A stretch of 22,174 nt of DNA from Proteobacteria bacterium UBA6920 (GTDB taxonomy: Bacteria > Pseudomonadota > Gammaproteobacteria > SG8-11): NCBI GenBank assembly GCA_002448875.1, contig DKAS01000006.1, positions 1 to 22,174 on the forward strand, given 5' to 3'. Of the stretch, positions 1-6,137 are shown piece after piece. The notes beneath the pieces were generated by a model. The model made no database searches. It worked only from the letters and a program-made list of their open reading frames with translations, and was not told where the DNA came from. The translations under genes and the position numbers were made by a program. Within the stretch, counting starts at the first letter, position 1. Each line of letters opens with the position of its first letter.

Positions 1-605
1 AACAGCATGATCGGCATCCACATGGCGATAACCTTGCCGCTGACCGACGTGGATATCATGGCGCCAACGACGCCGGTGGATACCATCCAGTTGCACAGCA
101 TACCGCGAATAAACAGGGTAAGCATGCCGGCGGCGCCGTGCTCCGCATAACCCAGCGTGCGCGCGACGCCGATTTTAGAAATCGCCTGGCCGACGTTGTT
201 GGGCTCGGCGGTAAATCCGTAGGTGAAGACTATAGCCATCAGCAGGGCCACGGTGAAGGCGCCGGCGAAATTGCCGACGAACACCAACCCCCAGTTTTTA
301 AGTACCCCGCCCAGTGTCACTCCCGGGCGTTTGTCGAGCAGGGCCAAAGGCGTCAACACAAACACCCCGGTCAACAGATCAAACCCCAGCAGATACAGCA
401 TGGAGAACCCGACGGGAAACAGTATAGCGCCGATTATCGGATAGCCGGTCTGCACCGACACCGTGACGGCAAACACCGCGGCCAGTGCCAGGATCGCGCC
501 GGCCATGTAGGCTCTAATCAGGGTATCGCGGGTCGACATGTAAATCTTCGATTCGCCCGCGTCCACCATTTTTGTTACGAATTCTGACGGCACCAAGTAA
601 GCCAT
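1..605 (-). CDS. Formate/nitrite transporter (FNT) family channel, 3' part missing
   Basis: Inner-membrane pentameric channel of the FocA/NirC family, which passes small monovalent anions such as formate or nitrite. The gene reads leftward and runs off the window, so only about 201 N-terminal residues are visible; the family is usually near 260-280. FNT hallmarks are present: GFDLLTG at residues 74-80 (the family's G-x-L-x-T-G region), GNFAGA at 111-116, and GMLCNWMV at 168-175 (the CN-W signature). Hydrophobic segments lie near 30-50, 57-75, 105-128 and 158-182. The conserved pore histidine lies further downstream in the family and falls outside the window. The ATG at 605 follows AGGGG by 5 nt. 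The divergent neighbour is cyanase, so cyanate, bicarbonate or nitrite are possible cargoes; the substrate is inferred from context only. Family assignment is firm. Confidence 0.88.
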   Translation of the reverse strand, partial: MAYLVPSEFVTKMVDAGESKIYMSTRDTLIRAYMAGAILALAAVFAVTVSVQTGYPIIGAILFPVGFSMLYLLGFDLLTGVFVLTPLALLDKRPGVTLGGVLKNWGLVFVGNFAGAFTVALLMAIVFTYGFTAEPNNVGQAISKIGVARTLGYAEHGAAGMLTLFIRGMLCNWMVSTGVVGAMISTSVSGKVIAMWMPIML

Positions 606-1147
606 ACTCACCCCTCTCTGTATAAATTCCAGAATCACCGGCAATGAACAGCCGATTGCATTCACCAACGCCAGACGTTTTGCAAATCCTTTGCCATGCC
701 TTGGACGCGATCTAACTTTCTGTTTTATCGATACAAACCGACCAGCATTGACGCCGCGATAAGGTTTCGCTGCCACGCCCCGCATCATTTCGGTGCTGCA
801 TCAGCAGAATATCGCCTTGTTTCAGTGCGCGCGAACGATCGATCCTGAGCCAGCCCGGCGGGCGCAGGGCGGCACCGGCAGAAATTTTGAGTGGCACTGC
901 AGCGCCCCGCCCGTGCGCTACCGCTCCAATACGGCGCAACCCGCACCACGCGAGCGCAGCCGCGGTGTCGTTGCCATGAAATTCACAGGCAGGCTCGAGC
1001 TAATTCACCGCTACAGCGGCACTTACGTCTTGTGATCAACTACGGCCTGCATCTTGCTACGGCTCCGCCAACCGGTACGAGGCAAAAAGCGAACCGGCAA
1101 ATTCATAGGGCACACACCATCCCTTCCCTGCACAGGAGTCGGAACTG
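606..1147. other. 542-bp divergent intergenic region, no supported gene
   Basis: Lies between the divergent FNT channel and cynS genes. Short open frames occur on both strands, but none resembles a known family or has a convincing start. It must hold promoters for both genes. I see the ribosome-binding sequences AGGGG (before the ATG at 605) and AGGAG (1134-1138), and a small inverted repeat CCGCT-AC-AGCGG near 1008-1019, but no clear operator. The length is generous for a promoter region, so a decayed gene is possible. Confidence 0.5.
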
Positions 1148-1588
1148 ATGAATAAAATTGCAATGACAGAGGCGATAATCACCGCCAAAGCGGCCATGGG
1201 CATCACTTGGGAACAGATTGCCGAAAATGCGGGCTTATCGCCCGTGTTCACTACCTCTGCCTGTCTGGGCATGAACAGCATGCCGCCGGAAAACGCCGCC
1301 AGGCTTTGCGCCGCGTTGCGGCTGCCGCCGGAGGTGGCGACGGCGCTGCAGGCTTGCCCGCACAAGAGCTGGGATAAACTCGTGCCGACCGACCCGGTGA
1401 TTTATCGCTTATATGAGATCGTCGGCGTCTACGGTGAGACGATCAAGCAGCTGATTCATGAAAAATTCGGCGACGGTATCATGAGCGCCATCGACTTTTC
1501 CATGCATATAGATAAGGTGCCAGACCCCAAAGGGGACAGGGTAAAGGTGACGATGAACGGCAAGTTTCTGCCCTATAAGACCTGGTAA
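1148..1588 (+). CDS. cynS: Cyanate hydratase (cyanase)
   Basis: Catalyses bicarbonate-dependent decomposition of cyanate to ammonia and carbon dioxide in the cytoplasm, for detoxification or as a nitrogen source. At 146 residues it is slightly shorter than E. coli CynS (156). An N-terminal helix-turn-helix-like domain (about 1-75) precedes the catalytic domain. The three catalytic residues known from E. coli (Arg96, Glu99, Ser122) map at a constant offset to Arg87 and Glu90 (in IYRLYE) and Ser113 (in GDGIMSAI). The motif HEKFGDGIMSAI and the C-terminal GKFLPYK are diagnostic. The ATG has AGGAG 9 nt upstream (1134-1138). It is divergent from an FNT channel rather than followed by the CynT carbonic anhydrase and CynX of the E. 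coli cyn operon. Identification is very secure. Confidence 0.97.
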   Translation: MNKIAMTEAIITAKAAMGITWEQIAENAGLSPVFTTSACLGMNSMPPENAARLCAALRLPPEVATALQACPHKSWDKLVPTDPVIYRLYEIVGVYGETIKQLIHEKFGDGIMSAIDFSMHIDKVPDPKGDRVKVTMNGKFLPYKTW

Positions 1589-1619
1589 AGCGCCCACGGC
1601 AGGATAGCCGGCGGCGGTG

Positions 1620-2504
1620 TCAGCTCCATACCCCGGAAGCGACCGCTACGACGCTGCCGCCGACGAATACCTGTGTCTGACCATCCACCACGCGCGTACG
1701 CAGGACCAGGCTGGAGGGTCGCAGCATTTCATAGCCCTGCCCGACGCGGACTTCGACACTGGGCGCGCCGTAGAGCCCGTGCCGGAACAAATAGGCCGCC
1801 AGCGCACCGTTGCTGCTGCCGGTGGCGGCGTCCTCGGCGATGCCGTAATAATCGGCGAACACTCGCACCGCGATGTCCTGGCCGGCTTCCTGACCTTGCC
1901 GGGCGAAGACCAGAATGATCTTCGCCCAGGCAGCGTCGACCAGGGAAAAATAGGCATCGCGATTGATCTTGATGCGTTTGAGCGCATCCAGGGAACGCAG
2001 CGGAACCACCAGGGTGGGAAACCCGGTGGAAACTTCTTCCACCGGCAACTGGCCGTCGATATCGCCGGCGTCCAGACCCAGGACCGACGCCAGCGCCGCC
2101 GCCTCGCGCCGCAGTCCGAAAACAGGCGTCACCTGCTGCATCGAAAGTTGCGGCGGGCCATCGCCCGTAGTGAAAGTAACCGGTATCTGGCCGATGCGCA
2201 GGTTCAGGGTGATCATCGGCTCCCGCGACAGGCGCAACAATTCGCGAATGACGAACGCGGTACCTAGGGTGGGATGACCGGCGAATTCCACTTCCGCGCG
2301 CGGCGTGAAGATGCGCACATCATACCCGCCCCGCTGCGGCTGCAATGAGGTAATGAAGGTAGTTTCCGAAAAATTGATTTCGCGGGCGATGCGTTGCATC
2401 TCGGTGGAATCCATGGCGTCGCAATCAACCAGAGTCGCCAGTTGATTACCGCCATATTTGCGGTCGGTAAATACATCGGTGAGAAAGAATCGAGGGTTAA
2501 CCAT
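1620..2504 (-). CDS. PhzF family isomerase-like protein
   Basis: Member of the PhzF/diaminopimelate-epimerase-fold family. PhzF proper isomerises a phenazine precursor, but most homologues have unknown substrates. The protein is 294 residues from the chosen ATG. Visible marks are FxTDVFT near the N-terminus, the catalytic glutamate in NFSETTF (about residue 47; PhzF uses Glu45), the GHPTLGT loop near 76-82, and EDAATGSS near 224-231 in the second lobe. I chose the ATG at 2504, preceded by GAAGGTG, over an in-frame TTG at 2525 that overlaps the marR stop. It is the last gene of the SRPBCC-marR-phzF-like run, 17 nt after marR, so it is probably co-transcribed and MarR-controlled. No other phenazine genes are present, so a phenazine role is unlikely. 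Confidence 0.9.
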   Translation of the reverse strand: MVNPRFFLTDVFTDRKYGGNQLATLVDCDAMDSTEMQRIAREINFSETTFITSLQPQRGGYDVRIFTPRAEVEFAGHPTLGTAFVIRELLRLSREPMITLNLRIGQIPVTFTTGDGPPQLSMQQVTPVFGLRREAAALASVLGLDAGDIDGQLPVEEVSTGFPTLVVPLRSLDALKRIKINRDAYFSLVDAAWAKIILVFARQGQEAGQDIAVRVFADYYGIAEDAATGSSNGALAAYLFRHGLYGAPSVEVRVGQGYEMLRPSSLVLRTRVVDGQTQVFVGGSVVAVASGVWS

Positions 2505-2521
2505 CACTGCACCTTCGGCAA

Positions 2522-2992
2522 TCAATCGGACGCGGGATTATTACCGGCAATTACCGCCAAGGTCAACGTCTTGTAGGCATCCAGCTGACGCGGGTTCAAG
2601 CAGGAAAAAAACTCCTCGTCCGCCTGCTCGATGGCGACTATCGCCTGCCGGACGACTTTGCGGCCACTGGCGGTAAAACTCACATTGGTGGCACGGCTGT
2701 CGGTGACTGACAGTTCCCGGGTCACCAGCCCGTCCTCCTCGAGACGGCGAATCGCCTTGGACAGCGTCATCTTGTCAATTTTCGCGTGTTCCACCAGGTG
2801 CGCCTGGGTGGTGGGCGTCTTTTGCTCCTCGAACCAGCGTAATGACGCCATGATCGCGTACTGGGTTTGCGTGATCCCGTACCCGGCCAGCACCCCCACC
2901 AGCCTGCGCTGCCACAAGGCGGTGATTTTCCACAGCAGAAAGCCGGCGCTGTCGTCGGCCTTCTGGTGTTTGAAACTCGACTGTTCAGCCAT
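2522..2992 (-). CDS. MarR family transcriptional regulator
   Basis: Predicted winged-helix DNA-binding dimer of 156 residues, normal for MarR proteins, which usually repress their own operon until a phenolic or hydrophobic ligand binds. An N-terminal dimerisation helix (about 15-35) precedes the helix-turn-helix. The probable recognition helix is at 73-86 (KMTLSKAIRRLEED), followed by the wing DSRATNVSFT (98-107) with its typical D-x-R, and C-terminal dimerisation helices from about 110. It starts inside the end of the upstream SRPBCC gene (8-nt overlap, ATGGCTGA), a sign of translational coupling. The palindrome at 3434-3455 upstream of the SRPBCC gene is its likely operator. The ligand is unknown; the neighbours suggest a small aromatic or reactive carbonyl. 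Confidence 0.93.
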   Translation of the reverse strand: MAEQSSFKHQKADDSAGFLLWKITALWQRRLVGVLAGYGITQTQYAIMASLRWFEEQKTPTTQAHLVEHAKIDKMTLSKAIRRLEEDGLVTRELSVTDSRATNVSFTASGRKVVRQAIVAIEQADEEFFSCLNPRQLDAYKTLTLAVIAGNNPASD

Positions 2993-3404
2993 GGCGCGCG
3001 CGGGCTATCAGGCTGTCGGTTTGCCTTTGTGCGCCATCGGCGACGCCTTCGGCGACCAGTTTGCGCCACAGAAAGGCCAGCGGTCCTTCGATGCGAATGG
3101 TGGTTGTTATTTCCAAACCACTATCGCGCGCGTGCAGTTCGTGAATATCATACATACGTGCCAGCGGCAAGCGGGTCAGATCCACGTAGCGGGAATTCTC
3201 TCTGACTTCTGTCAGCTCCAGCTGCAACCGCGGCCCCCCCGCGGGTTTGAACTCAAATTTGCCGCCGGTGACGAACTCACCGTCCATCCGCGCATAGTCG
3301 ATATCTTCCTGCCAGGTATGCCATTGGTTCACGTCTTGCCACACCGCCCATACCTGGTCGGCAGTCAAATCGGATACCGTCGTGCTGTAACTTTTGCTCC
3401 ACAT
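2985..3404 (-). CDS. SRPBCC (polyketide cyclase/START-like) family protein
   Basis: Small helix-grip ligand-binding protein of 139 residues, cytoplasmic, with no signal peptide or membrane span. The sequence shows the family pattern: an N-terminal strand, the W-x-x-W-x-D-V-x-x-W helix (VWAVWQDVNQWHTW), a turn with GGKFEFKP, alternating strands, and the long C-terminal helix. An in-frame upstream extension to 3581 exists, but the ATG at 3404 is preferred because TAAGGAG lies 9 nt before it, and the extension would read through the palindrome and promoter-like sequence. Its end overlaps marR by 8 nt. Such SRPBCC-MarR pairs are frequent, and the SRPBCC protein may bind or process the same hydrophobic ligand as the regulator. 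The exact function is unknown. Confidence 0.85.
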   Translation of the reverse strand: MWSKSYSTTVSDLTADQVWAVWQDVNQWHTWQEDIDYARMDGEFVTGGKFEFKPAGGPRLQLELTEVRENSRYVDLTRLPLARMYDIHELHARDSGLEITTTIRIEGPLAFLWRKLVAEGVADGAQRQTDSLIARARHG

Positions 3405-3433
3405 ATAGCCATGCTCCTTAGTCACCCGGGCTT

Positions 3434-3455
3434 TATAGTATACCGGTTTACTATA
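3434..3455 (-). promoter_or_regulatory. 22-bp palindrome, probable MarR operator overlapping a promoter
   Basis: Half-sites TATAGTA (3434-3440) and TACTATA (3449-3455) are exact reverse complements around the centre ACCGGT (3442-3447); 10 of 11 base pairs of the 22-mer match. It lies about 30 nt before the SRPBCC start in the 80-nt gap after the glyoxalase-fold gene. On the minus strand TTGCGC, a 17-nt spacer and TACTAT could form a sigma-70 promoter whose -10 lies inside the palindrome. Size and position fit MarR autoregulation. Confidence 0.55.
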
Positions 3456-3484
3456 TGGCGCAACAGGCCCGGCCGACTTTTTTG

Positions 3485-3895
3485 TTACTGGTCTCGCGGC
3501 CCGATCCAGAAATGGGGATTGTACGCTACCTCCCAGAGATGGCCGTCCGGATCCTTGAAGTAGCCGCTGTAACCACCCCAAAAGACCTGCTGCGGCTTTT
3601 TCACCAGTGTCGCGCCCGCGGCGACGGCCTGTGCCACTAGCTGGTCGACCTGGGTTTCCGATGCGACATTGTGCGCCAGGGAAAATCCCGCGAATCCCTG
3701 GCCCGCGGCGGGTACTTGCGCGTCTTCCGCCAGCGCCTGCCGGCCGTACAAACCCAGCCAGGTACCGTTCAAAGTGAAAAAAGCCACGGTGGGTGGTGAT
3801 TCCATGCGCGGAAATCCCAGTCCCTGCTCGTAAAAACGCACCGCCGCCGCCATGTCGCGCACGCCCAGGGTGATCATGCTGATACGTGGATTCAC
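3485..3895 (-). CDS. VOC (glyoxalase/dioxygenase fold) family protein
   Basis: Vicinal-oxygen-chelate fold protein of 136 residues, made of two beta-alpha-beta-beta-beta modules. Visible are MITLGVRDMAAAVRFYEQGLGF near the N-terminus (the first module's typical strand-helix pattern) and GYFKDPDGHLWEVAYNP near the C-terminus, where the final E of LWEV is the usual metal ligand position. The start chosen is GTG at 3895, with GGGAGGG just upstream; an in-frame ATG at 3970 lacks such a signal and adds non-homologous-looking residues. It lies 80 nt upstream of the SRPBCC gene on the same strand; the palindrome is in that gap, so it may be a separate transcription unit. Glyoxalase, bleomycin-resistance-like or dioxygenase roles cannot be separated from sequence. 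Confidence 0.88.
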   Translation of the reverse strand: MNPRISMITLGVRDMAAAVRFYEQGLGFPRMESPPTVAFFTLNGTWLGLYGRQALAEDAQVPAAGQGFAGFSLAHNVASETQVDQLVAQAVAAGATLVKKPQQVFWGGYSGYFKDPDGHLWEVAYNPHFWIGPRDQ

Positions 3896-4120
3896 AAGAA
3901 GCCCTCCCTGAATACCACTCGCCAATATCTGATGCGCGCGACGGCTAGGGGCATGGATCCGCCGCTGCACCGATCGCTACACACCGCTCAGACCTCGCAG
4001 AATAGCAATCCCTACCGGGGCGCGGCAAGCCGCCGCCCCGAACTGCAAGCAGCGACGCTCGCGCCAATCCTGCGCCTACCTGGATGTCATCGCGCCCGGC
4101 GTGGACGATGGCGATGCCGA

Positions 4121-4609
4121 TTATTGCTCCTGTTTGTTGATCGCTATGTTCCAGGCGCGATTGATCGTTCCTTCGACAAAACCCGCGTCGTTATAACGGG
4201 TGTACTCCCAGGCCAATCTGCCGCAACTGAAACTGACCTCTTCCATCGGCCGCTCCGGCGCATCGGTACACGAGGTGCCGACACCGCTGACGATGACATC
4301 GTCTAGCGTGTACTTCATCAAACACAGACGATCACCGGTGCACTGGCAGATTTCCAGTTCCAGCCTGGGAATGGCTTTGCCGCTGGCGCAGTAAATATTC
4401 AGATCTGGCGTAGCCGCATCGATGTATTTTTGCACCGTAAACTGACTGAAACGCACCCGTCCGCTTTCGTTTCTGCCGGTAGCGCCGGGATCGGCAAGCG
4501 ATTGCGACAACGCGTGACTGTAACTCAGGCAACTGATCCATTTCTCGTGCTGTTCATCGACACATTCGCCGGCGATACCCTCGATTCTCATAAACATATC
4601 AATGGCCAT
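4121..4609 (-). CDS. hcp: Hcp1-family type VI secretion tube protein, orphan, cysteine-rich
   Basis: Hcp hexamers stack to form the inner tube of the type VI secretion system and are exported to target cells, carrying small effectors. The protein has 162 residues, matching P. aeruginosa Hcp1. The N-terminus MAIDMFMRIEGIAGE parallels Hcp1 MAVDMFIKIGDVKGE, and YIDAATPDL, the central SGK, and the C-terminal GTINRAWNI also align. The ATG has AGGAGG 7 nt upstream. It contains eight cysteines (16, 27, 74, 88, 90, 96, 114, 129), which is unusual for this family. No other T6SS structural gene is in the window, so it is an orphan paralogue or an evolved tube protein serving an apparatus encoded elsewhere. 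The next gene upstream on the same strand is the DSF synthase; a 261-bp gap separates them. Confidence 0.9.
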   Translation of the reverse strand: MAIDMFMRIEGIAGECVDEQHEKWISCLSYSHALSQSLADPGATGRNESGRVRFSQFTVQKYIDAATPDLNIYCASGKAIPRLELEICQCTGDRLCLMKYTLDDVIVSGVGTSCTDAPERPMEEVSFSCGRLAWEYTRYNDAGFVEGTINRAWNIAINKQEQ

Positions 4610-4676
4610 GTTGCATCCTCCTGCAAATTCGCTCCGGCTGCCCGCCGGAATCCAAGGGACAGACCACGTGCTTACG

Positions 4677-4699
4677 CTGACAATACCTCCGTTTGTCAG
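4677..4699 (-). promoter_or_regulatory. Inverted repeat upstream of hcp
   Basis: CTGACAA (4677-4683) and TTGTCAG (4693-4699) are exact 7-bp reverse complements separated by 9 nt, about 70-90 bp before the hcp start. The size and spacing suit a dimeric regulator or a leader hairpin. No regulator can be named. Confidence 0.3.
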
Positions 4700-4870
4700 A
4701 ATACGGCGGGGTATGTTTAAAAAAAGTGAAAAAATGGCAGCTCGAAAGGAGAACTAGTGCACGCTTGCCGGCGTCCGTCAGAAATATGTAGCGCTGGCAG
4801 CGTAGTGGCGGAAAAACGGCTTAATTTTCGCTGAATTTTCTCTCTTGAGGGGCCGGCCGGCGAACACCGA

Positions 4871-5908
4871 CTACTCGCCGATAACACGCTGGACGGCAAC
4901 CTTTTCGACGACATCGCGGCGATCGCCAGCCTGCCTGCGATCGCGCTCGATGATTCGGCCCTGGCTATCCACCAGGGGAAACACCTGCGGCGGCGCTACC
5001 CGGCGATCCTGCTTGCTGCGCAAGACCGGCGCATGACCATCGGACGCCGGCCCCGGCGAGCGATGCCGATTCTGCGCGGCCACCAGGCGGCGCATTTTGC
5101 GTATGTCCTTGTCACGGAGCATTAACGCGGCGCTCACCCAGATTTTCGCAATATCGATCAGTTCCGCGTAGTCGACCGGTGCGCAGCGCTGACGGGCCGC
5201 ATGAATGGCGCGCAAACCATTGCGCGAGCGGCTGTGCTGCTGAATGTACTTGCGTATTTCCTGCTGGCCCAGGCCGTCTTCCGCCAGCACATCCACCACG
5301 CCCATATCATACAGCTCGGCAGCGCGGTAAACTTTGCCGCTGGTGATAATTTTTTCCGCCGCCACCATCCCCAGACGCCGCGCCAGCAGACTGTAGGCGC
5401 CCATGCCGGGAAACAGGTTGAAAAGAATTTCCGGCAAACCCAGCTCCGCACTGCGTTCTGCCACCAGAATATTGCTGGATAAGGCCGCTTCGAAGCCACC
5501 ACCCAGCGCCGAGCCCTCCACCAGGGAAATGGTGGTCACCGGCAGGGAAAGATTGGTGGCGTTGCGATGCAGCACATCGATGCACTCCCGGGCGTAGGCC
5601 ATCAACTGCTCCCGATCACCGGCGACGATGCGGTCGGCGAACAAATTCAGGTCACCGCCGAAGCTGAAAACCTCGGGTGTCTGCGATGCCAGCACCACAT
5701 AGTTGATCGGGTACATGCCCTCCTCCTGCAGCGCGGAGAAGTTTTCCTGCAACGACGCTTGAAACTGTTTGATTTCCGCCAGCAAGGTCGGCGTAAAACA
5801 CGGTCTCTGCTTCGGATTGAGATAGAACCACAGCGAGGTGTCCAGGGCATCATACCGTACAGCCAATTCTCGGTATTCACGAACGATTTTATGGAGATAA
5901 TTTGACAT
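4871..5908 (-). CDS. rpfF: DSF synthase RpfF (crotonase family) with C-terminal extension
   Basis: RpfF makes diffusible signal factor (cis-2-unsaturated fatty acids) from acyl-ACP by dehydratase and thioesterase activities in one crotonase-fold active site. Residues about 1-282 match RpfF throughout: SFGGDLNLF (82-90), the oxyanion region EGSALGGGFEAALSS, and GLPEILFNLFPGMGAYS. The catalytic pair Glu141/Glu161 of Xanthomonas RpfF corresponds to Glu140 and Glu160. Residues 283-345 extend beyond the roughly 289-residue Xanthomonas enzyme and are rich in Arg and Asp, with RRVAPPQVFPLVDS followed by two DRR repeats; the function is unknown. The start at 5908 fits the RpfF N-terminus, but no strong ribosome-binding site is visible. 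It is divergent from rpfC across 229 bp, whereas in Xanthomonas the two genes are co-oriented. An ordinary enoyl-CoA hydratase is unlikely given the RpfF-specific motifs and the RpfC neighbour. Confidence 0.93.
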   Translation of the reverse strand: MSNYLHKIVREYRELAVRYDALDTSLWFYLNPKQRPCFTPTLLAEIKQFQASLQENFSALQEEGMYPINYVVLASQTPEVFSFGGDLNLFADRIVAGDREQLMAYARECIDVLHRNATNLSLPVTTISLVEGSALGGGFEAALSSNILVAERSAELGLPEILFNLFPGMGAYSLLARRLGMVAAEKIITSGKVYRAAELYDMGVVDVLAEDGLGQQEIRKYIQQHSRSRNGLRAIHAARQRCAPVDYAELIDIAKIWVSAALMLRDKDIRKMRRLVAAQNRHRSPGPASDGHAPVLRSKQDRRVAPPQVFPLVDSQGRIIERDRRQAGDRRDVVEKVAVQRVIGE

Positions 5909-6137
5909 TTGTTTTCAAACTGATAGCCGGGTGAAAAAACCGCTTTACGGACTGTCCCTGCGCCTTGAATGTCGTTCGTTCCAGGTAACGAGCACTTCTG
6001 ACTTTGCAATATATCTGCCAACCCTTCAAGATCGTCCCGTGGTAGAAGTTCACTGTTACTTTGCGGAAAATTCGCTACAATTATTGCGTGGCGATAAACT
6101 TCACCCTGCTGCTGCGTATTGACCCAGTGATTCATTA

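Noticed and set aside
712..939. Possible gene remnant on the minus strand in the FNT-cynS gap
   Set aside because: A short stretch (LKQGDILLMQ) faintly recalls a cupin strand, but there is no start signal or flanking homology and it is too short to support.
4016..4040. G+C-rich hairpin CGGGGCG ... CGCCCCG as an hcp terminator
   Set aside because: The stem is real but has a bulge and a tight loop, lies 80 bp past hcp, and is not followed by a T-run. It is too weak to call a terminator.
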